DNA of 64,000 nt. It comes from Acanthosoma haemorrhoidale. Taxonomy: Eukaryota > Arthropoda > Insecta > Hemiptera > Acanthosomatidae. Every line of letters starts with the position of its first letter. Within the stretch, counting starts at the first letter, position 1. The translations under genes and the position numbers were made by a program. The DNA is taken from positions 91,761,333 through 91,825,332 of the forward strand of contig OV884013.1 of assembly GCA_930367205.1 (NCBI GenBank), written 5' to 3'. This document shows, piece after piece, positions 23,901 to 35,360 of the stretch. Under the pieces are notes generated by a model. It had not been told where the DNA came from, made no database searches, and saw only the letters and a program-made list of their open reading frames with translations.

Positions 23901-26226
23901 TCTCTATCTTCGTATGTAAAATAATATTTGTATAATATTATTATAAAAATTCTGTGTTTAGTTTTTTTTTATTTGAATCATGGATTTAACTTAAAATAGT
24001 GTAACCTATAGTTTTAGGGCGAAAGCTTTTCTTGTCTATAACTTAAAATTACATATCTCTAGCTTGAACAGGAAACTCACAAGTACTAGGAACCTTGTCC
24101 TTGTTGTATCAGACAGAAACAAGGGTGGAAAAATTAGGGTTTTTAGTTTTGAAAATTAATATAACCCTAAAAAACAAAAAAAATATGAGAGATAATTTAT
24201 TTACATATTTATACACTTTAATTTTATCGCAACTTTATTAGAGAAATCTATGAAATTATTTAAGAGTAACTGTTCTTTTTCAGAATCTTTCAGTATATTT
24301 TTATTGTATATACTGTAACATGTGCTATCCCGGATTAAGTTCTGAAACTAATGAACATCCAGGACATACTGGGACTCCTTTGAGTATCAGTGGGATCTAT
24401 GTTCAAGAAGACTTCTTGTCCAAATCTGAAGAAGATCAACTGTTAAAAGCTTTAAATGAATTGCCATGGGAACTTTCTCAAAGTGGCAGAAGAAAACAAG
24501 TAGGTATAGATTTTTTTTGTGGATATCTGGTAATTACATCTTTAGAACATTGTGGCCAATCTGTTTTTGGGGACTTTTTGTTTATCCTTCAATACTTAGC
24601 CTTTATTGAAATGAAAAAAAAATTCCTTATTCTGAGTTATTATCCTCTAAGGTAATAACAAAAGGTATTAAGAAATTCATTTAGCTGGCTTAAATTATAA
24701 TATAAGGTAAGTGTAGCCTATAATAATTACGGTGAATTAAAATGGGCCAACAGAATAATAATACTGAACAAACAAAATAATTAAATGGATAGAAGTAAAT
24801 AGTGTTTGTTATCAATAGTAACGAAGGAGCATAAGATAAAATGCAGTAGAGATAAATTAATAGGGGAAAATTATAATGAAAGACTGATTCGGTAGATAAC
24901 TTTAGGATATTAACAGTAGTAATAATATGGAAAAAATATAATTTGTATATAAAATTTATTTTATTTTAACTGCATTTATTAATAACAATTTTTGTTTTAC
25001 AATCGTTTCATAGAATTTCGGCCCTAAATGCAACTTTAAGAAGAGAAAACTAAAGAACGGTGATTTCAAAGGCTTTCCTCTTTCTACAAAATTTGTCCAA
25101 GACAAATTCAGAGACGTTGCCCTACTCGAAGACTATCGGACAATAGAGCAGTGCTCTCTAGAGTACGACCCAGATCGAGGTGCTTCAATTGACCCACACA
25201 TAGATGACTGCTGGATCTGGGGCGAAAGGATAGTGACTGTCAACTTACTCTCTGGCTCGGTTCTCACTCTGACTCCGTACAACGGGAACAAGTACAATTT
25301 AGATTTAGCGCCTCAAGAACATGTCAAGTGTATTAAAGACATTGCTGTTAGGATTCCAATGCCTGCAAGATCCCTTATAGTCCTCACACAAGAAGCGAGG
25401 TATTACTTCATTATTTTCCTTAATTATTTAACAATCAATTATCGCTGATATTTTCTTCATAAAGCTCTGAAGGTTATTAATTTCACTTAACTAGCGCTTC
25501 AAATTTCTATTCTAGTAGTCATTTTAAAAGCTAATGAACTGGAATATTAAAACATTCAAATTATTAAAAAGGATATCAATTTCAAAACCAGTAATCTCCA
25601 CTTTCCTTAAATGTTCTGGAAGGTTAAAAACCTTGCATGTTATCCTGCTTCCCATTTTCTCGATCCTGCCAGTATTTTTTTTCTTTGGCTAGTAATTATT
25701 AATGATAGTGGGATATACACCACAACAAAATTGGCAAAGAAAACGATATATATTAAAATATCTTATATTTTCATGTTAAGCCATAACACATGCAAGCTAG
25801 CTCTAAGTAACTTTAATTAAGTTAAGGAATCACATGGTACCCCTGCTGTCCGCCTCCGTCCATCAGGTTGCATTGTTTATATTCATTGTGAGATTTTGGT
25901 CTCAGAGATACTTATTAATTATTAATAAGTATTTAATTAGCCTTTGATGTAAATAAATTTGACTCTCTTATTATTACTGCAGTAAACTAACAGATCAGAT
26001 TTAATGTATGATTATTGATTCATTTTTTTATTTGATATTAAATAAATAAATAATAAGGTTTTTATCTTGTTTAAGGTATGGTTGGGAACATCAAGTTTAC
26101 AGGGATGATATTCAAGAGCGAAGAGTGTGCTTGGCATATCGGGAATTCACTGCTCCCTATCTACCGGCAGGGAACCAAGCCAATGAAGGAGCCACAATTT
26201 TACAAAAAGCTCTCAACTTTTATTGA
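20902..26226 (+). CDS. ALKBH4: ALKBH4, 2-oxoglutarate/Fe(II) dioxygenase, 286 aa, four exons
   Basis: CDS exons: 20902-21009, 24284-24499, 25014-25399, 26076-26226; phases join exactly (861 nt). The N terminus has the family's cysteine cluster (C9, C11, C17, C20 in LCGCKGIRTCLKCE). Exon 2 contains the conserved LSQSGRRKQ followed in exon 3 by NFGPKCNF. The jelly-roll core carries the iron-binding H170-x-D172 (DPHIDDCWIWGER), distal H242 (WEHQV) and the 2-oxoglutarate-binding arginines in ERRVCLAYRE (R252 onward). Length is close to the family's usual size, so the gene is complete. Vertebrate ALKBH4 has been linked to actin K84 monomethyl demethylation and to 6mA; function in this organism is inferred by homology. 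Intron 1 (3.3 kb) holds a degraded repeat-type gene and a tandem 170-bp repeat. The 3' UTR lies after 26226. Confidence 0.95.
21129..21145. repeat. Short (TA)n tract
   Basis: Simple dinucleotide repeat within ALKBH4 intron 1. Confidence 0.8.
21243..21595. repeat. Tandem duplication, about 170-bp unit, two copies
   Basis: Unit 1 (from about 21243) and unit 2 (from about 21416) share ttaggataccttctttttta, the segment tttagagctt.atgcagggctt and the following attaattgaa...accac.ata.agaaca. The copies have diverged by substitutions and small indels. They lie in ALKBH4 intron 1. Confidence 0.75.
22780..23880 (+). pseudogene. Degraded copy of a repetitive arthropod protein family (EEQGERFHQDI type)
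   Basis: Within ALKBH4 intron 1, pieces of one protein occur in order in shifting frames. 22897-23208 contains the SDWRLFINNSKQ and HNGNKYGSIPMAHS blocks. About 23293-23420 encodes EWPKRQN...NVLNDPLVEREK and HMKQFVKTLDKN in another frame. 23642-23872 contains HFNCFPENLGETSEEQGERF, GGWDTHMMAD and LKRD. I recognise these blocks from a large, highly repeated family of uncharacterised arthropod proteins, probably carried by mobile elements. Stops and frame changes between the pieces show it is dead. The family's function is not known to me. Confidence 0.75.
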
Positions 26227-26229
26227 TTT

Positions 26230-28138
26230 AATACAATGAATTATAGGTCTCCCAGTTCATAGTGAAGTGGCGAATAAGCATGTAAACATTTTCAATGGCC
26301 AATACCTTCCTCTACAATAACATCAGCTTTGTATGTACCATCGACCAGTGGAGATTACAACTCCAGATGTGAATTCTAAAATACAGAATCACAGCGCCAT
26401 GATACAAGCGGCCATTGAAAGTTTATTTATGTCAATTAGCCATTTCACTATGAAGTGGCAGAAGTACACTTATTATCTTTGGATGATACTTTTTTAAATG
26501 AGCAGATGAGTTTATTAGATTAGCTTAGGTTGATGGAACAACAGTTGTAATACCAGACATAAATAGTATGTCAAAACATTGTTGTTTTTATCAAAATTTA
26601 ACAACTCTTTTTCATTGGCCTAAGCTGATCAACAAACTCTTCAACTCATTTGTATATGACTAATAATGAACTCACACTATGATATTTTTCTTAGTTTAAA
26701 AGAACAGAAAACTATGCGTTTTCAGTCTATCCCTTGCTTGGTCTAGAGACGTTAAATTTTACATAGAGGTTCCTGATTAATGACCTGGCATCATGAAAAT
26801 TATTGCCAATCCCATTCACTAAATAATGTTTTTATTTTTATTTGACTTTCTAGGTAAACTTTGATGGGAAATTATTTATAAATCATAATATTTATTCATG
26901 TATCCTTTTTTTTAGATTCATCAAGAGCTATTTTGATGAATTTAGCCTCGCTTTTACAATAATTGACAGTTAAACCATTAAAGTTAACATATTCGATATA
27001 AAGAAAGAGTTTATAATTGTAATATAAATTAGTGTACATTTTATTTTTATGATATGTATATTTTAGTTATTTGTTTTAGTTTAGTAGCGCTCTGGTTTCT
27101 TGAAAGTTCATATAACGTTTTATATGAGCAATGGAAATATATTTATTTCATGGTATATACAAGTAATATTTGTGTATTTATGTACAGTCTACTTATAATT
27201 GTTGAATTATATGCGCAGATAGATATATTTTATCTTGTATTATTATGTTATTTTCTTATTATACATAAAAAAAAGTACTGGTAATGAAACTAATGTCTGC
27301 TTACTGTGTTTTGAATACCTATTCATTATATAGTACACTGTGGGACAGCATGTGTTACATTTTTAAAAAAAATCCTATCCACAATTGCTATCTCAACATA
27401 AATAAGATGATTACTTATGGTTGTTTTTATCAGATTGTTTATAATGTTACAATCTAAAATTCTTTAATAATGAATTTATCTCTTCTTATTCTTTATTAAT
27501 GAATGTCTTTTTCTAGGAGATTGGTCTATAAAAATGAAGTCCATTAATAATAAAATATGTAAAATTGATTGCTTAACCAATAAATAAGTGTAAACATGTT
27601 TTTACTTAAGACAAGGTTTTCTGATTGTTTGGTAGGGAAAATATATTCTAAAAATAAATGAAAATGACTATTTCTTTTAATTTTTATTTCAATTTAAAAC
27701 AAAAAAAAATATTAAATTCTGAATAACTTTTTGAGAACCTGTGCTGCAAATAGTTTTGATGGATACAATTTTGTTCCCAATACAGTTTGATTACTGTAAA
27801 AGATATTTTGTATTATAACCATAACCCATTTACAATTATTTCTATAAATGAAAAAAAAAATATGCTAATAATAATTGTAATTATATTTGTTAAATAATTT
27901 GAACTTATTATGGTAACAAATATTTATGCTGCTAATTGTCACTGGGTCACCATCAAGACTTTAAAAACTGCTGCCCAATCTAAATGAACATGACCCTTCC
28001 TCAACTTATAAAAACAAATCCAGTTCAATTATGAAAAAATATTATTGCCAGTTAAAATTAATATCAAATTATTCTTGGCAAGTATTTACACATTTGTTAT
28101 TAAACTTAACAAACAACAGTATTTCATTCTATGAACCA
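26230..28138. other. ALKBH4 3' flank and intergenic sequence
   Basis: Very AT-rich, with no supported exon. An open frame at 27054-27284 is rich in F, Y, I and L because of base composition and is not regarded as a gene. Confidence 0.5.
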
Positions 28139-31100
28139 CTAGAAATCCTTGTTCAATTTTGATCTGCTTAAAGATGAATAAGGTTCTTTAAAGTCAAATC
28201 CATAGGGATCATAAATGCTCGTATTGAGTAACTGACTTCTTATGGCCCATCGGCGATACTCTCTTGCAAGTTGCTGAGCTTTTAAAACTTTTGCCAAGTA
28301 GAAAGAGAAGATCATTCCAAACACCTGTCAATCATAAAATGACCAGAATCGTGAAAGAATTGTATAATAAATCAATAATTTTTACATATCTGTGGGTTTT
28401 TGGTTCTTATCTAAGGTAGGGGTGTATAATTTAAAAGTCTGTAGAAATTGAAGAGCTGTAGCATGTTCAACTAGACCCTCAATGCCACAGATTCTGATTG
28501 TGATGTATGAAAAATGAAGTTTTTTTTCAGATTTTGTATAATTTGAAAAATATGGATTGAATTTCAATCTTAGACCCTTGCAGCTCAGGGGCCCTTTACT
28601 AATAAGTAGCACAATATGGTTTGCATATGAACTTGAAATATCTCACTTTAAAATTTAAAAAAAAATTAAGCAGATCAGATAAAAAATACATGACAAGAAA
28701 TTACATAAAAAATCCTCAAAAAAACTTTCAATTTAATCATACTAAACTCAAATTTAAGTATGGTGACCAATAATTAATTAAAAAAAGAGTCTAGCATAAC
28801 TGCTTTATGAATGAAGGTTCTGGGTTCAAATCTCTAGGGGGAAGTAAATTTATTCCACTTCAATAAATAGAAGTGGATGGCCCAACTTTCAGCTCTTAAT
28901 GGGGGGAGTACATGTAAACAGGACATAAATAATTAAACAAATGAACAATTTTGATTAAAAATACATTGCTAAATATTTGATTTTAATAATAAAATGTTTA
29001 TGGCTACTGTTTTTTTATTATACAAGTCACATGCCCCTCATATTTTGTACTGTTAACCGGGCCCCTTATAATTACCAAGTAAGCTATTCCTTTTCTTGAA
29101 TTTATACAATGCTGTTTGGGAGGAACCTCAAAATACTTCTTTTTTTTGGAAATTGTCAGTTTTTCTAAATATTATATAGTTAAGATTTAAATGAAGTATG
29201 ATCCCACTCAAACATGCTCATCATGTAATTACAAACCTTGGATATACATTTTCTTTCTCTTTCCAATTTTAGACAATGCATTTCTTTGGGGAACTCAAAA
29301 TGTATTTTTTGTGGCACTTTTAGGCAAGTTGGCGTTAATATTCAATATTCAAATCTATTAAAATTAACAAATTAAATTCATGAAGTAATTTAAGTAAAAG
29401 CATTTGATTATGATGAAGGTAAAACTTACCTGAGAGAATGCTAGAAGATAAGCGCTGACCGTAAGTATTTTGCCACTCTCAATAAAAATGTTTCTCAAAA
29501 TAACATGGCAGCCATTATTATAAGTAGTTGTACAGCTGTCATCTTCTTCAAAGGAGCAACAAGATTTTGGAATTTTATTGTTGCCATAAATCAATTGCCA
29601 ATCTCTTGGACCTGATAATCCACAGCAGTGGAGCTAAAACATTTGATATCTATGGCCATCAATAAATATACTACAAATTAATTATAAATATATAATTGAG
29701 AATAATACTTTATTTGCAAAATAAATAAAGGCTACGCAATTGTAGTTTGATAACTGAAGCAAAATAAATTGATCAGTCTAAAGAGGAGCTTATAGAATTT
29801 TTGAGGTAACAACTGCAGAGGATAGCTTTGAGTTATTAAGAGAAGTACTAAATGAATACGTCTTGAAGAACTCCAGTTATTTAAAGAGTAAAACAGAAAC
29901 CTCTGGATAAATGGCCGGCTATGAATCTACCCCTTAAGGTTCTGGAGCCTCATCAGTTCCTTATACCTATCCTGCAGATATATAATGCGACGTGTTATTG
30001 CAAACTACATTAGAAGTAAGTAAGATCTATTGTTGACCAGAGAACATCATATAGCTCTGTATTCACTCCTGAAGAAATTCTACCCCACATCAAACTCTCC
30101 CAGTTATATTACACAAGGTGTACCGCTCACCAGAGCTTCAATAAGCTCTCATCCGTCCATATGGTGTATTATGAGATTAGCTTAACTCATCTGAAAAAAG
30201 CACGTTTCTCCATTCGCTTTCAGTTCCCGAGCAAATTTAAAACGAGCTCTGCGATGTTCTCTGGTCAACAATGGCCCTGATGCTAGTCTCTGAGGGGTTA
30301 AACTCACTTCAGTAAGTCTTCTTCTAACAGTTTCTGCAAGAATGTTGCTACTCCCCAAGTTGTACGAAGAAGTTGAAACCCGATTCTGAAGCGTGTGAAG
30401 TACAATTAACCATTATCTCCAGTCATCTCCTGGCTCTGCAACTCGTAGCCAACCTGATCTGGACCTACAGCTGCCTTTCTCATGGAAACATGTAATTGCT
30501 CTCCGAACACTAGTTTCAGGTAAACCCAATGCATGGGCTGCATATCTTTGGCTTTGACTGTCTTCCACTACAGCCACAACAGGGGCTACTTGCTGGACTG
30601 CCAAAACGACCTTTTTAAATTAAAATTTGTTGAATATTTATTGGGTATTCCTTCATATTTACAGCCCCTTATTACTTAATTCGTTAAAAAAAAACATGAA
30701 AAAATGAAAACTGTAAAAAACAAAAGAAACCTTAAAATATTTTATGTAGATATTTGTTACCTCGATAATTGACTTACCTCTTGTTGCAACTTATCAAGAA
30801 TTTTTTGTGATTCTTGCTGCTGAACATATGTAAACAAAGTTTTGTTGAGATTATGTGTAACTTCTATGTCCATATATGACATGAGAAAATTATTTGATAA
30901 TCCAGCGCACAATTGTAATATAGAAACCATTCCGAGGAGTATTCCGAACTGTCAGGAGATACAGAATATTATTTATTAATTAACTTTATTATATTTACTT
31001 AAACATTAAGGTCATGGAAAAACTTACCGCCATTATTGTCAAGGAACTTTCTTTGATAGCTCCTAAGCATCCTAAACAGGCTATTCCAAATATTATAAAG

Positions 31101-33590
31101 CCAACAGAAACAAGAAGTGTAGCAGGGGAGAAGTAGATGGCAGCAAGAAAACTTGAAAACTCTTCATAAATTGAATTAATAGTTGTTCCAATTATTATAA
31201 GAGACATCCCAGTGACCTGACAAAACAGTAAACACTTATTATGTATTTACTGTTATAAGAAAAATAGCATTACCACAATTGTAAAAGTTTTTTTGAGTAG
31301 ATAATAATTAACTCTTTTTGCATCCCTTGAGAATGTGATTTGTAATCACAATAGTCAATGGACCCACAAAGAGTCCACATTAACAATGGTCTCCTGGCAG
31401 AACTGGAAGCCTGAGCAAGCCAGGGGAATTTAAGGCGATTCTGTATTTAACCTTTTGACATTAGGTACAATACAATCATTTTACAATAACTGTCCCAGGT
31501 AAAATAGGACCGAAAAGTAGTTAGCATACTACAATACTAAAGACCAAGGTAAGATTCCCGGCTCCCCTTATGGTTGGTTATTACTGAAGGAGATGGGTCT
31601 GCTCATGGGCCCACTCATGAGGGAAATGAGTAGCCACTTGTATAAAGCTGTAGTAATTGTTGTTTAGAAAACCAATAAAATTTGCAAGGTGACAGCCTAG
31701 CCTATTTCAGTGCCATTTACCAACTATGGAAGCTCTACTAGAACTATTTCTTAATGAGATGTGCCACAGATTTACTTATGCTAAAACCTAATATTTAATA
31801 AAATCTTTAAATTCGAGGTTTCAACATTCTATCCTTTACAAGGCTAAAGGACCCAATTTCTACCTTGAAACTGGGAATACTGAATTCTGGAGGGAAAAAT
31901 TATTTAGTAAGTGTTCACCATATGTTGTCATTTAACTAAGCCTAATGTACACCATTAAATATTTTGGATGGATTACATTATATATTGTATGTAATTTATG
32001 AACGTTAACTACATAAATTCAAGTAAAAATCACCTTCACTCATTTTTCAATTAATTCCAAAGGTCTTCACTTCAAGCTTTAAATCTGGCTTAAAGATAAA
32101 AAAATCAACAAGCCACTGTGAGGAAAGAAAAGTCGTTTTGGCTTAAGCTACCTTGTACCTGAATCAGCCCACAATGCCCCCATAAGTTTTCTTATTCAAA
32201 CACTTTAGTGGTTGATTAAGAAAAAATATACCCATAGCTTAGGATGTTTGGGTTTGACACCTGTATGAACTCCATAAAGTTTAGGGCAGGGTAGGAGAGT
32301 TGTCTACAGTTTCATAGCCAGGGAAATGCTGAGATTATTCTGGGGGTTCCGCATCGAAGAAAAATTGGTATCTCAGTTGATAATCTTCTCCATCTATTCT
32401 GAACAGGCTGTCGGCTAAGCTAACGCTCAAGTCCACACTGCTATCCTGACCCCGTTATGGAAATTAGTCAAATTAACAGAAACTGATTTGACTTATTTTT
32501 GAACTGAATATATTATTGGAGTAAATTTGTATTGAACACTTATGTACGGTTATACATAAAACAAAACAGTGAAGAAGGCAAACAAACTTTTTCAACTTTA
32601 AAACAAATAAAAATAAACTAACATAATAAATAGCATAGATAACTATAAAATATAGTGAATTTTAACATGCATTATTAGTATTAACTAGAAAATTTCATAA
32701 CAGCTTTGAAATAATTATTTTTAAACAGTATAAAAGAGATTGTAACGTTAGAGGTACTAGGTAGTTGAAAATATTTTTCAAAAATGTTAAGTCTGCCTCC
32801 AGAAAACATAATAAAAAACAAAAATTCTGCATTGACAAACTCTTATTTTTGATATTGATTTTTCAGTATTACTTTTAAAAAATGATTACATTATTGGAAC
32901 TACTGGCTTATCCGTAACTTTATTATAAGGAAAATTTGTCTGTAAAATTCTTTATGTTGTTGTGTTTGTACATAACCATATAATTTTGTAATTGTTAATA
33001 TGATTTGTTAACTTTAAGTCAAGAAGATGGCTGAATGTATAAATTGTTGGCTTTAAAGAAGCTTTAATAAAAAAATTCTGGAAAGCCTTTTTTAAAAATT
33101 AATTTCAATTATTTTATTATCAAGCCGGTATCTTTTTTTAGTATCACACTCATAGAGTTACATGTTTACAAAATATTACTGTACTGAATCATGTTAACTT
33201 TATAATCTCGCAAAATTCCTCCAATCTAGCACCAGAATATTTTCTGTCCCTCATTACTAATTTATCAGACATTCCATGCCCAGTCTACTAAGTTTTCACT
33301 AACTATATTATTAGCATTTGAGTGATGAACCATTTTGTATCCATATATTGCCCTGCGGGACAAGTATTGAGAAAAACTCTTCTATTGGGTGATGGTGAGC
33401 TAAAGTTATATCATTTTATTAGTACTATTTAAGGCAGAGGATAAATATTCTTGTCAGTCAATTTAAACAGTTGAGAATTAAAAATTACTTATAATAAAAA
33501 TGTATTTTTACTCACAACAAGGATGACGCTGAAAAAAATCAAACTGAACTTTATGCATCTTATTCCAGTGCCCTCATATACAGGGAACAT
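28139..33590 (-). CDS. Tetraspanin, 274 aa, five exons (first of a tandem pair)
   Basis: CDS exons: 33516-33590, 31028-31216, 30778-30948, 29430-29633, 28139-28324; all introns join in phase 0. Four membrane spans are visible: residues about 11-36 across the exon 1/2 border, 56-80 (ending GCLGAIKESS), 86-107, and a last one spanning the exon 4/5 border (AYLLAFSQ then VFGMIFSFYLAKV). The large extracellular loop has the tetraspanin signature C148-C149-G150 and S169-C170-C171, with further cysteines at C179 and C187. A long cytoplasmic tail of about 40 residues follows span four (KAQQLAREYRRW...). Tetraspanins organise membrane protein microdomains; the subfamily is not resolved. A Tc1 fragment lies in the intron between exons 3 and 4. 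The neighbour at 35.4-39.9 kb is a clear tandem paralogue. Confidence 0.93.
28792..28835 (+). repeat. tRNA-like (SINE-type) promoter pair
   Basis: A-box-like tagcataactgc (28792-28803) and B-box-like ggttcaaatct (28823-28833) stand close together in the same orientation, as in tRNA-derived SINEs. No cloverleaf or acceptor stem could be formed. Lies in the last tetraspanin intron. Confidence 0.35.
30150..30610 (-). mobile_element. Tc1-like transposase fragment (N-terminal half)
   Basis: On the minus strand, from about 30607, the frame has a helix-turn-helix start (AQ..A....LPETSVRRAITCF), then a GSCRSRSG-type GRPR-like linker. After a frame break comes LAETVRRRLTEVSLTPQRLA and LTREHRRARFKFARE, the second HTH/linker region of Tc1 transposases. 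The DDE domain is missing and stops interrupt the frame, so this is a dead piece in the tetraspanin intron. Confidence 0.8.
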
Positions 33591-33599
33591 TTTTATAAG

Positions 33600-35360
33600 A
33601 ACTAAATAATTGTGATGTAAAGGAATTGATTCATCAAGCTTAACTGTTTTTATCTATAAGATAAAATGATGGTGAAAAATCAAGATAACAGGTTAATAAA
33701 GCAGTCTTCCTTTTCCCCCACCACTGTTTGAAACCATATCTGGCTCAAAGGCAGATAAAACATAACAGGTATATTGATTTACAAATAATTCAATTTTAAG
33801 GCCGAGTTATTTTTAAATGAATAAGTCTGTTGACAGTTAAAGCAAACCCAGGCACATGTTCAAGACTGCTTTTCTTAGGCTGTCTCTTTTATGGAAATTT
33901 TAACATAATTTGATCATGGTGAAAGGTAAAGAAGTAAATTCTAAATGTGACTTAATCACATGATCAACTATTTTGCAAATTATAAGATCAGCAGAGAAAT
34001 TGTTTTTTATTAATCAATGATGCCGTAATTATTTATAGGGGTTATTATTTTTGTTATAAAAAACACCACTATAGATAGACATTAGGGTAAGTCTAAACAG
34101 ATTCTAGAAGTCCTACTTTGTTAGGATGGCGACCAAATATGAACAGTAACATACCTCATTTCAACAGAAAAAAAACCCGATTCAAATATCCATTTACTGT
34201 TATAAAATATTGACAATAAAAAACTATATAATCAAGTTATGAACACCATTTAAAAAATTAGTTCTTCACTGATTACATGCATCACAGACCTAACTAAGTC
34301 AAATTCTGTTATAAAACTTCTTTTTTTCCTTACAGGTTTTATTTTCAATTTTCACTGAAGCTAACTAAACTGAAGTTGCACTAGAACAGAAAATCTCATT
34401 ATGTTTATGTTTCATAAAGAAATGAACACAGTATCAACATCACAATATTTCATTGTTTTAAATTTCTACAACTTAAGAAAGGGTAAACAGCATTACTGGT
34501 CCTTAACTAATATACCACTACCTCCTTTCCCATTAAGATTTTTTAATTTTATTTAAATTTTTAAAAAATATTAAAAAAGGTTTTTTAAATTTATGGCTAC
34601 TAAATGATATAGGCGTGTTGGACTAGTACTCAGATAAAATTAATCAGTAATGCTCTAGTTTTTGATGTAAATAAAAACTAACTTTTAGGTGTAAGCCTAA
34701 AATTACTTGTTTATTTTTGAGAGATTAGAAAAATGATAAATAAGAACAGGCAAATAATCTCATTGGTACCATTATCCTGCTTATAAGTCTTGCCTAATTA
34801 AAATGATGTATAAACTGCTGATATGCTCCTATCATTGTCCAGACTTTTTTCCTTTCATATAACCTGTTACTTAATTTTTAACAACACCTAATCAGCATAT
34901 TTCAATTGGTTGTTAAAATATACCTTTATAATTTCTGCTGATCAATTAAATCACTTTTATGAATGTTATAGCATAATATATTGTACCTGTTCGGAAGTTA
35001 GTCTCATTAAATAATTCAACAAACATATAAGAAAGGTTAACAAAATATATTAATCAAACAATTAAAATACAGTAGTAGTCTTTATTTTATAAAGATATAA
35101 CAAACTAGGTACTTATCTTAAAACAATTTACAAGACTAAAATGAGGAATTTCCTAGTCCTTATTTCCTAAATGAACATACTAGAAATCACATATTGATAA
35201 GGCACATACACATGACACACACAACAAAGATATAGTCGCCATAATCATATTTAACACAAATTTCCTTAAATAAAAAACAAAAATCTTATCACTGTATTAA
35301 AATAAAATAAAAATCTCAGAAACTTATATAAGAATAATAAATTGATTTTGATTTCAAGGT
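33600..35360. other. Intergenic sequence between the two tetraspanin genes
   Basis: About 1.8 kb of AT-rich sequence. It should hold the promoter and 5' UTR of the downstream tetraspanin and the 3' UTR of the upstream one. No distinct motif was identified. Confidence 0.5.

Noticed and set aside
30413..30604. Treating the 63-codon frame as a host gene
   Set aside because: It is the N-terminal part of a Tc1 transposase with further pieces downstream in other frames.
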